Shown here: positions 32,096 through 42,538 of the stretch, piece after piece | Layout: each line of letters starts with the position of its first letter | How positions within the stretch are numbered: position 1 is the first letter of the stretch | From: Phytophthora sp. 'mugwort' | Lineage: Eukaryota; Oomycota; Peronosporomycetes; Peronosporales; Peronosporaceae | Direction: 5' to 3' | Length of the DNA stretch: 64,000 bases | NCBI GenBank assembly: GCA_033558025.1 | Contig: JAUCEF010000014.1 | Coordinates: 248,001-312,000, forward strand | Translations under genes and position numbers: made by a program | Notes under the pieces: model-generated | What the model saw: only the letters and a program-made list of their open reading frames with translations | Database searches by the model: none | Told to the model about the DNA's origin: nothing

Positions 32096-33480
32096 CTCAG
32101 CGAAAATGTAAGCCCATAAAGGGCTGTCAGACAATAAAGAAACCCGTGCGCTTGGCCAGTGTGAGAGCACGTAGCCAGTCATTTCTTGCTGGCAGGATTG
32201 TTGTGTACAGCACTCCATTGCTGATGTCACCAGAATAGTTGTTGAATTATCACGAGTAGATTTGTTGGTGGGGCTTCAGACACCAGTAGATCATATTTAT
32301 TGTCAATTATTGGTTCAATATAGTATAGCATTGGTGGTCAATAATAAATATTAGCTCGTATCTTCTTGAGTATGCCTTAAAGTCGTCGTACGCAACGGCT
32401 AAATATCTTGCTCTATTTCAAATAGTGGTGCACCCTTCGATAGGAATCCCTTTGACAGAACACCCCGACAGTGTGGTTATATTATTAACATCATTTTTAT
32501 TGCAACCATCTAAATAGTGTTTTATAGCAGAGTTGTCACACAAGCGCCTTGCGCTGGGTAGTTAGTTGTAACCTTGCCGGTCTTTCGTGCGAGGTATTCA
32601 ACCGGCGAGACATATATTCGGCATGTGCTATTCACCTTAATCTTATTTAGGTCGAATAACTTTCCTAGATTACGAGAAAAAAAACTACTATAATTAATGT
32701 ATTTAAATATGCATGTACAGTACCTACACAGCTATTCAAGGCGGGACTCAACTGGGTATGATAAGAAAACGCCTAAATATTGAAAGTCTCGTGAGCAGTG
32801 TCTAAAGAGCCAATTTTCTTGCTGGTTATCTGTGTGTGTTGTCCTATCTCGCTAGACCACCATAGGCATTCCATGTACATTCTCAAAGTCACGACCACCA
32901 GACGGAAGGGAAGATGCTTGGGTGGCTCGCGCCATGAAGGAGTTGGAGCACCCATCAGTGGTGGGTGCACTTTACCTTCTGGTAGGCCGCCGGAAGGTAA
33001 AGTGAGGGCACAGCCTGTGCCACAGCCGGAAGGACGATGTCATTGACGGCCAATCCCAAGAAACAGGTGGGCGAAAACACCGCGCAAAGGTGGGACGAGC
33101 ACTTCCCAAGTCGTGTCAAATTGCATAATAATAGGCAATCACGGCACTTTTACATATCGAAACATAGCTTTTTTAGCAAGCGGCAAATTGCTCTCTACAT
33201 CTTATTATACAGTACAAGTACAGTAATCAGTCTCGACATGCCCACAATCATTAGGAAAAAAAGGAGGTTTTCGGCCGGCTCAGGTGGTAACAACCTGTAC
33301 CCCCATCTCACCTACGCCGCACTTTTCCCTGCCTCAGGACTAGACCCCACGGAATGACGTCTGGTAGGCGGCCTAGGCCAGATCCTCGCTCCGCCGCTAT
33401 CGCTCGACTTTCATCGTTCACTGAGCAGTATGCCCCGTGGAGAATTTGTCAGGCCGTCCAGAAGGACTTCCTCAGAGGCC
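32096..33480. other. Intergenic with clustered hairpins
   Basis: No gene recognised. AT-rich at 32280-32370 and 32660-32720. Three hairpins lie at 32948-33021. A plus-strand frame at 33354-33480 has no recognisable family and joins the LPMO pseudogene only by chance. Confidence 0.4.
32948..33021. repeat. Three consecutive perfect hairpins
   Basis: GCACCCA/TGGGTGC (32948-32954 with 32962-32968), CACTTTACCTTC/GAAGGTAAAGTG (32968-32979 with 32993-33004) and GGCACAG/CTGTGCC (33007-33013 with 33015-33021). The three stems follow each other with almost no gap. Confidence 0.75.
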
Positions 33481-34059
33481 ACAACGTTCAACCTCATGAA
33501 CGGATGACGCGGGATCGTATACTAGCAAGGCAACAACGTCATCACGTTGCAGCCGGGTGCTGATTTCGATGTAAAGTGGATTATCCAGGCGCCTCACCCG
33601 GGAACCATGAAGCTGAGTATCATCAAACCGAGTGAAAATTCTACCGGTACAAGAACTACCAAACCATTCTGACGGTCGACCCCTTCTCTCAGAATGACGG
33701 TGAGGACGGCACTACACCACGATACCCACTGACGTGACTGGATGCGATAGCGCCGGCGACTGCGCCTTGCAGTTCTATTGGCACTCGGAACGTATCCGAC
33801 GTGCGCCGATATCATTGTATCCGGCAGTGGAGCTGGCACCTCGACCACTACCAAGCCTACCACTGCTCGGACTGTGTCATCGGTCACTTCGGATGCTGGT
33901 AGCGAGGAGACCAATGTCGAGTCGTCCGATGGTAGCAGCGCTCAGACTGCACCATCGTCGAACACCACTTCAGCTGCCCCGGAAGCTACCAACTCGTCCA
34001 TCACCGAGTCATCCATCGCTAGCGACACGGACCCTGACAAGTGCTCGCGCCGTTACTAG
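33481..34059 (+). pseudogene. LPMO-like pseudogene, 5'-truncated paralog of 34772-35665
   Basis: From 33481 the reading parallels the intact gene downstream: TFNLMNG, then a stop, then VITLQPGADFDVKWIIQAPH, PGTMKLSIIKPSE, and after frameshifts YPTCADIIVSGSGAGTS and a Thr/Ser-rich tail ending DKCSRRY. The intact gene has TTLQPGKDFDVRWIIQAPH at the same place. The first about 85 residues, including the signal peptide and the N-terminal histidine, are missing and replaced by unrelated sequence. At least one stop and two frameshifts (near 33640 and 33720) show decay. It is the remnant of a tandem duplication. Confidence 0.85.
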
Positions 34060-34726
34060 ACCAACAAGCGATAGGGACAAGTCGTGAAAAGTGTTTATAT
34101 TTTCTGGAGCGTGCTGTTGAGTTCCCTACGGAATTAACCGTTTTTAATTGTCTTAAAGTCACATGTCTGTTGTGTGACACGATTAATGAAGCTGCCGATC
34201 TTTGAGGCTCTCGGCCTGGTACGGACTAGGCTCGTGCCATTGGATCCATGCACACGTGTTCTTATACTTTTGAGGGTATTGCGCGATAGATCGCAGCCAG
34301 ATGGTTTGCGAGAATATGGGTGAGGTGGGATCAGATGAACGTCGCGAACAGCAAAGACGCGTTTATAATATGTAATAAACTCTCAGACCACCGGCACGCA
34401 ATGCGCTACTGTGCTTCCTTTTTGTAGTAAGTGGACAAGTAGGTACCGTACTCACTTGCTGCGCGCAGTAACTTTCCCAACTTTACTGTTATGGTGAATC
34501 GCTCAAAATGTACACTGTAGCAGTATGTCATGGTGCGTTGCATGACGTCGTGAGAGATTTCTGATCTCCTGTACCAGCTGGAATCAAAGCAGGATAGAAT
34601 TATCGCTCTTACACCATTACCCACGTTTATGTGATATGCTGACAGGTGCGGCAACTGTCTTATCAGGTGTCATCCCGTCGGTACGCTCCACTGGTCGGCC
34701 GTCTCGCTGTTCGACTTCCAGTGTCT
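34060..34726. other. Intergenic between LPMO pseudogene and LPMO gene
   Basis: No gene seen; likely the 3' end of the pseudogene and the promoter region of the intact gene. Confidence 0.5.
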
Positions 34727-34740
34727 TCATTCCTCAATTC
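34727..34740 (+). promoter_or_regulatory. Oomycete core promoter of the LPMO-like gene
   Basis: TCATTCC initiator with a CAATTCG flanking box, 38 bp upstream of the start codon at 34772. Confidence 0.7.
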
Positions 34741-34771
34741 GCGTCCAGCCAAGCTCATCAAACGGCAAAGC

Positions 34772-35665
34772 ATGTCACCTACTACCATCGTCTCGCTTGC
34801 GGCCGCCGCGGCTCTCCTCTTCGCTGGAGTCGAAGGCCACGGCCAAATGCTTTACCCGACGTACAGGCAGATGTCGGAGAAGTATCACAAGGACTCAGGC
34901 GCTCTGATCAACATTGGCCTGAACGAGCTCCAGATCGCCCCCATTGAGGGTCTCTCGCAGCACAAGCAGGTCGACTTCCCACCGTCGCCGACATTCAATC
35001 TCATGAACGGATGCCGTGGTACAGTGTACGAGGAAGGTAGTAACGTCACCACTCTTCAGCCAGGCAAGGACTTCGACGTACGGTGGATTATTCAGGCTCC
35101 GCACCCGGGCTACATGAAGCTCAGTATCCTCAAACCGAGTGAAGACTCCACCGGCACGATCACCTACAAGAGCTACAAGTCTCTGCTGAACATTGAGCCG
35201 TTCGCTGAACACGGTGGCGAAGGCAGCACCACCGCTAAGATCCCATCGGACGTTGAGGGTTGCGAGAAGGCTGGTGAGTGCGTGCTTCAGTTCTACTGGC
35301 ACTCGGACATCGCCAACCAGACATATCCGACGTGCGCCGATATCATTGTGTCCGGCAGTGGAGCTGGTACCTCGAACACATCCTTGGCGCCTGCCGCTGA
35401 GAGTGTTGACAGCTCGACAGGAGGAAGCAACGAGGTCGATGCCTCTAAGACCACCCCTGCCTCGACTCCGAAGCCTGCGACTGACGCCCCTACCGCCACT
35501 ACCCCTGCTCCTGCCACGGACGCCCCCGCGTCAGCTGCTACCAAGGGCCAGCAGAACGATACGGACGCTCCCGCGTCAGCTGCTACCAAGGGCCAGCAGA
35601 ACGATGAGGTCGCTGGCGAGTCCCATGGCGCCAGCAAGTGCTCTCGCCGTATGCGTCGCAACTAG
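34772..35665 (+). CDS. Secreted LPMO-like protein (oomycete AA17 type)
   Basis: 297 residues. Residues 1-22 are a signal peptide; cleavage after VEG leaves His23 (HGQMLYPTYRQM) at the new N-terminus, as needed for the copper histidine brace of lytic polysaccharide monooxygenases. Further His in IIQAPHPGYM and FAEHGGEGS are candidates for the second ligand. The domain ends with ECVLQFYWHSDIANQ and TYPTCADIIV, a pattern shared with AA9/AA15/AA16/AA17-type enzymes; Cys pairs are present. Residues about 210-297 are a Thr/Ala/Pro/Ser linker with two copies of TDAPASAATKGQQND-like repeats and a basic Cys-containing end. Oomycete AA17 enzymes oxidatively cut pectin in plant walls; that substrate is inferred from the family. 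The ATG is chosen for the signal peptide and core promoter. Confidence 0.75.
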   Translation: MSPTTIVSLAAAAALLFAGVEGHGQMLYPTYRQMSEKYHKDSGALINIGLNELQIAPIEGLSQHKQVDFPPSPTFNLMNGCRGTVYEEGSNVTTLQPGKDFDVRWIIQAPHPGYMKLSILKPSEDSTGTITYKSYKSLLNIEPFAEHGGEGSTTAKIPSDVEGCEKAGECVLQFYWHSDIANQTYPTCADIIVSGSGAGTSNTSLAPAAESVDSSTGGSNEVDASKTTPASTPKPATDAPTATTPAPATDAPASAATKGQQNDTDAPASAATKGQQNDEVAGESHGASKCSRRMRRN

Positions 35666-36180
35666 AAATCCTCAGCGGTCATATGTACCCAGTTCCTGGT
35701 CACAAAACTAGTACTGAAATAGATGTAGTTGGTGTCGTTGATAAGTAGTATCTCGAGCCGTTCAACGTGCATGCCGACTTTCGTTCACCAAAAACTGAAG
35801 CAAACAATGCAGCGACTTGCAAAGTCCCATGCCATGTCACACAAACGCCGCTTCAGTCTCCAATAAGCAACGAGGTAGTGCCCGTAACAGTCCGCACGCC
35901 AGTTGAAATGTTGAAATGTCTTGCCACTGGACTGCAACGCCGTATTTGTAGTCGGGTATTTCTAGAGGTTGGTACCTTTACCTCTCAACTGAAGGGACGT
36001 TGCGACGCATGAGAAGCTGCAGCAATAGGCATCGAGGGCGGAAGAAGTCAAGTGTTTGGTGGTTGTGAGAGACTTTCATGCACTTTGATGGTCGTCCGTT
36101 TCGGGTTCCGATTTCGAGATGGCCAGCACCAGCCCAGGAGCTCCGGGATGTTGCGCCGCCATGGAATCATGAACACTCAC
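35666..36180. other. Intergenic LPMO to C69 gene
   Basis: About 515 bp without a supportable gene. Confidence 0.5.
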
Positions 36181-36196
36181 TCACTCTCCCATTTCC
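36181..36196 (+). promoter_or_regulatory. Oomycete core promoter of the C69 peptidase gene
   Basis: TCACTCT initiator followed by CCCATTTCC flanking box, 93 bp upstream of the start codon at 36281. Confidence 0.6.
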
Positions 36197-36280
36197 CCTG
36201 GGCAGCTCACTACGAGTCTCTCCAGCCATCTAGCTTCAAGACCACTGTATTTATCTTCTTCAGCTTCAAACGTCTGTCAG

Positions 36281-38269
36281 ATGAAGCCTTTCCGCCTATG
36301 CGCGGCTGCTGCTGCCCTTGTGGTGATGTCGATGCAACGAACTCAAGTGGACGCCTGCACAGCCATCGCTGTGACCAAAGGCGCGAGTTCGGACAACTCG
36401 ACGCTGATCGCGCACACGGACGATGCCGGCGATGGCGCTTCCGACCTGCGTCTTGTGCGCGTTCCGGCGCAGGATCACGAACCGGGTAGCAAGCGCGCTG
36501 TCTACAACTTCAACGGTGGATACCCGCGAGTTGTGGCACCCGACCGTGGAGTTCACTACCAACCTGTACAGGCCTCAACAGGAGAGAAGCACGAGTACAC
36601 GATGCCGCTGGGGTACATCCCTCAGGTGGAGCGCACGTACGCGTACTTCGACCAGGACTACGGTATGATGAATGAAGCACAGCTCAGTATCGGTGAAAGC
36701 ACGTGCGGCGCCAAGACTGTCGGCTGGCCACTTGATGTGCCCGGAGGCAAGAACCTCTTTGGCATTGCCGAGCTCTCGAAGATCGCGCTGGAGCGCTGCG
36801 TGACGGCGCGTTGCGCCGTTAATACCATGGGCACACTGGCCGAAAAGTACGGCTTCTATAGCGAAGACAGCGGTGACATGGCAAAACCAGACTATGGGGA
36901 CTCGGCTGAGGCCCTTGTGGTGGGCGACAAGCTTGGTGAAGTCTGGGTCTTCCACGTCATGACCGGCCAGGACAATGCCGGCGCTGTGTGGGCAGCTCAA
37001 CGCGTGCCGGACGGCCACGTGACAGTAGTCGCCAACGGCTTTACTATCCGTGAAATGGACCTGAGCCAGCCCGACTGGTTCATGGCCTCGCCCAACGTGT
37101 TCTCGTTCGCCCAAGACATGGGCTGGTGGGATCCAAAAGGAGACAAGCCCTTCGACTTTACTGCTGCCTATGGTTTTGCTGACAAAGATGCCATCGGTCC
37201 GCTGTACACGGGACGTCGGGTCTGGCGCGTGTTTGATGTGCTCGCTCCTTCAATGCAGCTAGATGCTCGTCTCGGTAGCTTCTCGCAGTACGCGACGTAC
37301 CCATTCTCCATCAAACCCGACCGCAAGGTAGAGATTTTCCAGATCATGGACCTACTACGCGATCACTATGAAGGCACACGCTACGACATGACCAAGGGCT
37401 TGGCTGCTGGACCCTTTGGAGCACCCGTGCGGTGGTCAGGTAGTCCTGGTGGTGTCATCGGCGGATGGGAACGTCCTATCTCCATGTACCGCACTTTGTT
37501 CGCCTTTGTCCTGCAGAGTCGCAGTCACAAAGGACCCGATGCCGTTGGTGGCGTTGCATGGTACGCTCAAGATGCCCCGCATGGATCCGTCTTCGTTCCG
37601 TTCTCCTGCGCTCAGACAGACGTCCCGGAATCATATTTGTTGGGTCGACAGAGTGAGTTCCATCCGCAGTCCGCTTGGTGGGCCTTTAACTTTGTCAACA
37701 ACTGGAGTTTGCTTCGTTTCAACTCGATGAGCGTCGATATTCGCAGTAAGATCGACACATTGCAGAAAGAAGCTTTTGCCCTGCGAAAAAAAATGGAGCA
37801 CGAAGCACACGAAACGCGTCTCTCGGGTAGCTTTAGCGAGACGCAACTGGTGAACCGCTTGCAAGCGCAGAGCAATGAGTTCGCTGAGCAAGTCGTGTCC
37901 CAGTGGTGGCAGCTTGGTTGGATGCTTGTGGCCAAGTTCAGCGACGGCTACATGACCACAGGCGAGAAGCCCGACCAAATGGCTTCGATCGGTTACCCCG
38001 CTTGGTGGCTGCAAGCCAGCGAGTTCGCGACGTGGCCTGGGGACACGTTCAAACCCAAGGACAGCATGCGGAAGCAGCTTATTGGCGTCGACAGTGTCAC
38101 AGCGCAAGGCTTTGTTCGCCAGGCTGCAATGACCAATAATGTCGAAGTGGAGCACCAGACGTACCCCGTTGCTGTCGGCTGGATCATGCTGGGGGCGGTG
38201 CTAGGCGCCGGTATGCTGGCGTTCGCCAAGAGAGTGAGCCGTCGTGCCGGCTACCGCGCCGTGGCGTAA
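36281..38269 (+). CDS. Secreted/membrane-anchored dipeptidase, peptidase family C69
   Basis: 662 residues in one exon. Residues 1-25 are a signal peptide, so Cys26 (DACTAIAVTKGAS) becomes the N-terminal nucleophile, as in C69 (PepD, secernin-like) N-terminal nucleophile hydrolases. Family features follow: STLIAHTDDAG, YFDQDYGMMNEAQLSIGEST, EALVVGDKLGEVWVFHV and VTVVANGFTIREMD. Residues about 635-655 form a hydrophobic helix followed by basic residues (KRVSRR), a likely C-terminal membrane anchor that bacterial members lack. C69 enzymes remove dipeptides with broad specificity. This protein probably acts at the cell surface or in the endomembrane lumen. It lies next to the LPMO-like gene on the same strand, with its own promoter. 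Confidence 0.9.
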   Translation: MKPFRLCAAAAALVVMSMQRTQVDACTAIAVTKGASSDNSTLIAHTDDAGDGASDLRLVRVPAQDHEPGSKRAVYNFNGGYPRVVAPDRGVHYQPVQASTGEKHEYTMPLGYIPQVERTYAYFDQDYGMMNEAQLSIGESTCGAKTVGWPLDVPGGKNLFGIAELSKIALERCVTARCAVNTMGTLAEKYGFYSEDSGDMAKPDYGDSAEALVVGDKLGEVWVFHVMTGQDNAGAVWAAQRVPDGHVTVVANGFTIREMDLSQPDWFMASPNVFSFAQDMGWWDPKGDKPFDFTAAYGFADKDAIGPLYTGRRVWRVFDVLAPSMQLDARLGSFSQYATYPFSIKPDRKVEIFQIMDLLRDHYEGTRYDMTKGLAAGPFGAPVRWSGSPGGVIGGWERPISMYRTLFAFVLQSRSHKGPDAVGGVAWYAQDAPHGSVFVPFSCAQTDVPESYLLGRQSEFHPQSAWWAFNFVNNWSLLRFNSMSVDIRSKIDTLQKEAFALRKKMEHEAHETRLSGSFSETQLVNRLQAQSNEFAEQVVSQWWQLGWMLVAKFSDGYMTTGEKPDQMASIGYPAWWLQASEFATWPGDTFKPKDSMRKQLIGVDSVTAQGFVRQAAMTNNVEVEHQTYPVAVGWIMLGAVLGAGMLAFAKRVSRRAGYRAVA

Positions 38270-38946
38270 GAGTTTGCCCGACATAATATCTAGATTTCCA
38301 GAAATTCAAGGATACCAGGTTACAAACCTTTATGAAACACATCATGGTAGCTGTAGACCATAGGAAGCAACAAGCCTACGTGATGACAAATAGACAAACT
38401 GTAAATCCACTTCGTATTCATATTTTTTTATATATTATTGCGGCATCGTCTCTTCTAATAGTACGGCAACGGTACCAGTCTTATCAGTTAGAAGCGTGAC
38501 TCAGAGCTGCGTCGCTGTCCGTCAGCTTTGAAATTCGGTGACCCTGACACGGTCCGTGTCAGGATCAACGTTGATCTGTGACGTTTCCTACCATCACCGA
38601 CTCCCGAACCGAACGCAACTCCAGTTTTCCAGTAGTAAAACCTTTAACAAATTTTAAATTTTATGGTTCATACGTGCCAAGCGGCTCGCCTGGTGCCTAG
38701 AGACTTTATCTTTTTCATCTTGGAAGACGGACGGCACAAACAGCCATTACTATAAGAGCTATGGGAAATAAAGCGGATGGGATTGCAGCTGCAACGGGGG
38801 GACTCACGACTGACACGACGACGCGTTGGATGGGATAACTTCAGCCCCCAACTGCCAGCCACGGGAGCTTTGGACTACCGTAGGTAACAAACGGATCATG
38901 GTCATTTGACTTGTCAAGGCCTCTCCGCAGCTCCAGAAGCAAGACT
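38270..38946. other. Intergenic, convergent 3' ends
   Basis: AT-rich at 38420-38460; no gene. The C69 gene and the SET/MYND gene converge here. Confidence 0.5.
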
Positions 38947-40514
38947 CTATGCCTTCCGCTCTTCCTCGCACCGGGCACAATGGCAAACAAATTGGTACTC
39001 CCTGCGATAGACAGAACGATTGGACATCAGTTAGCCTAGGGCGCTTTTCAGAGAGGGGACAGTATACAACAACAATCGAACGGTATACATACCGAAGGCA
39101 TTCCTCCCGCTCATCCACCTCCTGATCCACATCAATGTATGAGATGCACAGCTCCTCGCCCTCCTAGAACCAGTCAAGCCACGTCAGAACATCTTTCGCT
39201 TCGGAAACCAAGCACTGAAAGGCAGGGCAAACTTACCGCAATGTCCTGGACAGCGAAAACGTGTGCAGCTCCGTCCTTCGTGTACAGCACAGTGCAGTTG
39301 GGGTCGCAACTGTGGTTCATTGTGCAAATTCCAGAAAAAAGTGCCGTGCCTTCCACACCCACAAAGTCTTCATCCAGTGCGTAGCATTCCTCCTCGCCAT
39401 GCTCGTGCTCCTGTTCATGTTCGCCTTCGCAGTCGCAGATGTGGTGCTTGTGCTCCTCCGCGAACTTCTCCAGTGCCGCCTTGACGCGCGTCAGCACAGG
39501 CGGCATATCCTTATTCTCCTCGGGACTGGCCTCGCTCAGAGCCTCACCCAGCGCGTGGAACGGGTGGTCGATTTCCATGCTAATGTTGTTCATCTCGAAC
39601 ATGCCCACTACGCGACTGAAGAAGTCAACGCTAAGGATCTCGTCGCATGAGGCCAGCACCGCGTCGACTGAGAAGCCATTGAGTTCTCCCTGCGCCTCGA
39701 GGTGAGCGAGGTTCTCCTTGAGCCCGGCCATGAAATGCTCAAATGTCTGGTTGATGAGCATGCGGAATTTGTCGCGATACTCCTCAAGGGTCTCCCCTTC
39801 CTCCAGGTCGTCATCCGAGGTGATGACCTCCCACCACGGGAGTTTGCAGAACATGTCTACAGGTTGCCGGGCCTGGGCCATGTCCTGCGTGGCCACGAAG
39901 AGCAACAGGATCTTGGCCACGACCTTGGCCGCGAGCTGGAAGATCTCGTTGGTAACGAGAGTGTGGTTGAGAAACTGGCCCATGGCATTCTCGCGCTCCT
40001 CCGAGTGCGGACACAGCAGTGCGTGGTTCTGTGCGTAGGCAATCTGCTTGCACGTGTCGGAGCAGTAGAGCGCACCGCACGTGCACTTGACCTGGTTCTC
40101 AGCCAGCTTAAATACGGAGAAGTAGGTCTCCTCGGGGCTCTTGCCGCCCTCTTTCTGCAGGAAGGCGATGGCGGCCTCGAAGTCGGCGTCGCTGGCCGCA
40201 GCCTCGTCAGCTGGGGCTGCCTCACCCTCCACCTCGGCACTGCTGGCCACCACGCGTGCCCAACAGGCCTTGCTGTCAATGAGCGGCACGAAGCAGTTGT
40301 CGCAGCAGTCCACAAACTCCTTGTTGTCCTCGTGTTGCATGGCCACGAACGGCGCCTCGGTCCAGATGGGCTCGCCAGCCTTAAGCGCGCGCCCGGCGAA
40401 CATGGCCTTGCCTTTGTCCTCGCCCGCGAAGCCGCAGCGGATGGGCGGACTGTGCAGCCGCGACTGCAGCAGTGCCTCAAAGTAGGCGGCCACCTCCGGC
40501 CGGTTCTCCTGCAT
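38947..40514 (-). CDS. SET/MYND (SMYD-like) protein methyltransferase A
   Basis: Three exons: 40514-39237, 39163-39093 and 39001-38947; the two introns are 73 and 91 bp, GT-AG, and keep the frame, giving 467 residues. The N-terminal SET half (KAMFAGRALKAGEPIWTE) leads into a split Cys-rich MYND-like region (DCCDNC near residue 71; CTCGALYCSDTCKQIAYAQNHALLC near 140). The catalytic SET half has GICTMNHSCDPNCTV (residues about 395-410) and, in exon 2, GEELCISYIDVD; exon 3 adds the post-SET CHCARC. All SAM-binding and Tyr elements are present, so activity is likely on lysines of histones or other proteins. An acidic His/Glu-rich loop (EHEQEHEHGEEE) precedes the NHSC motif. Paralog of 50225-52354. 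Confidence 0.85.
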
Positions 40515-41409
40515 CGATTTCTATGTGGCGAACGGTTAATTTACTGGTCGATCTTGGCGCGGACGGCGCGAGTTGGCGAATGGCCCTGACGCGGCTGAAG
40601 AGATCAGAGGTGACTGGTCCTCGTGTTGCCGCAACTTTGCGCGCGCCTTTCAGGCGGCTGATATTCCAATCGAAAGCGCATTGGCTTTCGCGAGGCTGAT
40701 AACGGTCTTGCTCCCCGATATCGATATCATTTTAAATGATAAGAACTATATGTCAGTACAAGTATCTATTTGAAAGACTGTATTACATGTTGATGTGGCA
40801 ATAGTGAAAACTAACTATCGCATTAACATATTTAATATTGAAGGTATCACCGGTTTGAACCGATCAAAAGGGAGAGGAGCACGGCAGCTGTCCCGTCCAT
40901 CGCGTTGCACCCCTGTCATGTACATGCACACAATATCAGGTTGCCCTGCAAGGGGCTCCGCTATCGCGCTTTGACCTCGGATGCCGCCAATAGCGCGGCG
41001 CCGTGCGCGCGCCTCACGCTCTTCATTGTGACCAACTTGGTCAGCATCATGCTTCAGACAGCCAGGCTGTATAGCGGCATCCTGTCAGCAGTGACGCAGC
41101 TGAGGGCGGACCCAAGGCCGCCAAGAAGGCGGCCAGCCAGTCACTCGCGAGTCCGGTGCTTTAATCCTCGCCACCATCTCTGGCGAGCAAGAATGTCCGA
41201 GCAACGTTCACGGCCACTAGAGAAGGACCAAGCGCGCATTAGTGCTGTATGTATATGTACAATCGCATCGTCGCACTGAATTAGGGGCCTGATATCCTTG
41301 GTCGTGAACTTTCGCGCAGATGTACGTGCTTGGGCCGTTGCTTTAAGGGCAGTCGAACGAGGCGGTTCGTGCCGTCGACGTCATTGCTTCAGTCGTCCAA
41401 GCGTCGCGC
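40515..41409. other. Divergent intergenic region
   Basis: Promoter region shared by the minus-strand SET gene and the plus-strand Cys-rich gene; no other gene seen. Confidence 0.45.
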
Positions 41410-41416
41410 TCATTCT
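41410..41416 (+). promoter_or_regulatory. Candidate initiator of the frizzled-like gene
   Basis: TCATTCT, 191 bp upstream of the first in-frame ATG at 41608; a longer leader than in the other genes, so less sure. Confidence 0.35.
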
Positions 41417-41607
41417 CTCTGTATCTTTGGCCGTCGGCTACCGACGCGGTGCTCGGGACGTCCGTAGGTCGAGGGCGCGCTGCAAATTGCACCACCAGTT
41501 TATCCTCTCTTTCTCTCCTAGTTATTTGCGCTGCCGAGGTCGACGCCCCGGTTTGCATTCCCTCCCGTGCGACACCATCTTGTCATTTGTGCGGGCCTCG
41601 TCGGGCA

Positions 41608-42538
41608 ATGACCAGCGGCGACGCGGCAATGACTCATCCTTCAGAACTGGCAACAGCTGGCGGCGGCGTGGCGGCGAGCTCACTTCAACGTCGCCAGTGC
41701 TACCGACGGCGATTTAGTCGACTAGGCCAATGGCGCAGCCGCGCGACGCTGCCGATACTCATCGTGTTGATCGTCGTTGCGTTGTCTTCGAAAGGTGTCG
41801 ATGCTGCGACCGCCGTCGGAATATTCCTGCCGCAGCACTGCGTCAAGTGCGCGGGGCTCAAGTACTGCACGATCATGAACGGCCAGTACATGTTCGATCC
41901 CATCGTCGGCTACTCCAGGTACGTCGCGAATCGCATTGCATAGTGTCGGGATAGTTGACTTACGCGTAACGTGCTGTCTGCTGTGTCTACACAGAGAGAC
42001 CACGATGCAGCTAGAGAAACAGGGCGTGTGTGAGGACTTGGACGCCAAAACGCTGGCGCTTAGCCCCTTTGGCACACAGATGCAGTTCAAGGACACACCG
42101 ACGTGCCACAATCTCGTTTGGAACTTTCATTGCCTTTCATGGGTGGCCACCACGTTCCGGCGGAATGTGAACGGCACACCTGTGAGCTGTGCCACCACTG
42201 GTGGATCCGCGACGGTGCCCCTGCCGCCGTGCCGGTCACTGTGCGTCGAGGTGGCGGACAAGTGTGTCTACTCGCACTTCTATCGGATGTATCTCGACGA
42301 GGTGTGCGGGAACATTGAATGCTTGACGGAGGTTCAGGAGATCAAGAACACTGGGTCCACGAAGACGAACGGGGCGGAGGCCACGTGCGTGTCCGGAAAA
42401 TGGGTCTACGCGGAGAACAAGTCGTTTTCACGCTGCTCCACCCGCGTTTACGAGCCGCCTGCAGACATAGCTGCTCATCATGTCATTTGTATGATTGTGT
42501 TTGCTTTGGGTGGGCTGAACGTCCTGTGGCTGATGTGA
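41608..42538 (+). CDS. Membrane protein with frizzled-like Cys-rich domain
   Basis: Two exons, 41608-41918 and 41995-42538, with a 76-bp GT-AG intron, giving 284 residues. Residues about 48-66 are hydrophobic (ILIVLIVVALSS), acting as signal anchor or late signal peptide after a basic cytosolic stretch. The following 200 residues hold about 16 cysteines. The spacing in CHNLVWNFHCLSW, then PLPPCRSLCVEVADKC, then VCGNIEC matches the frizzled-type Cys-rich domain (compare PPCRxLC, the most conserved part of that fold). The last 20 residues are hydrophobic with no tail, fitting a GPI-anchor signal or a short anchor. In animals this fold binds Wnt lipids or sterols; oomycetes have no Wnt, so a sterol, lipid or protein ligand is only a guess. 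Confidence 0.6.

Noticed and set aside
33354..33480. Start of the LPMO pseudogene
   Set aside because: The open frame here does not match the intact LPMO-like protein; similarity begins only at about 33481.
37631..38155. 174-codon minus-strand frame
   Set aside because: Antisense shadow of the C69 peptidase gene.
39702..40589. 295-codon plus-strand open frame
   Set aside because: Antisense to the SET/MYND gene A, which has full motifs and proper introns.
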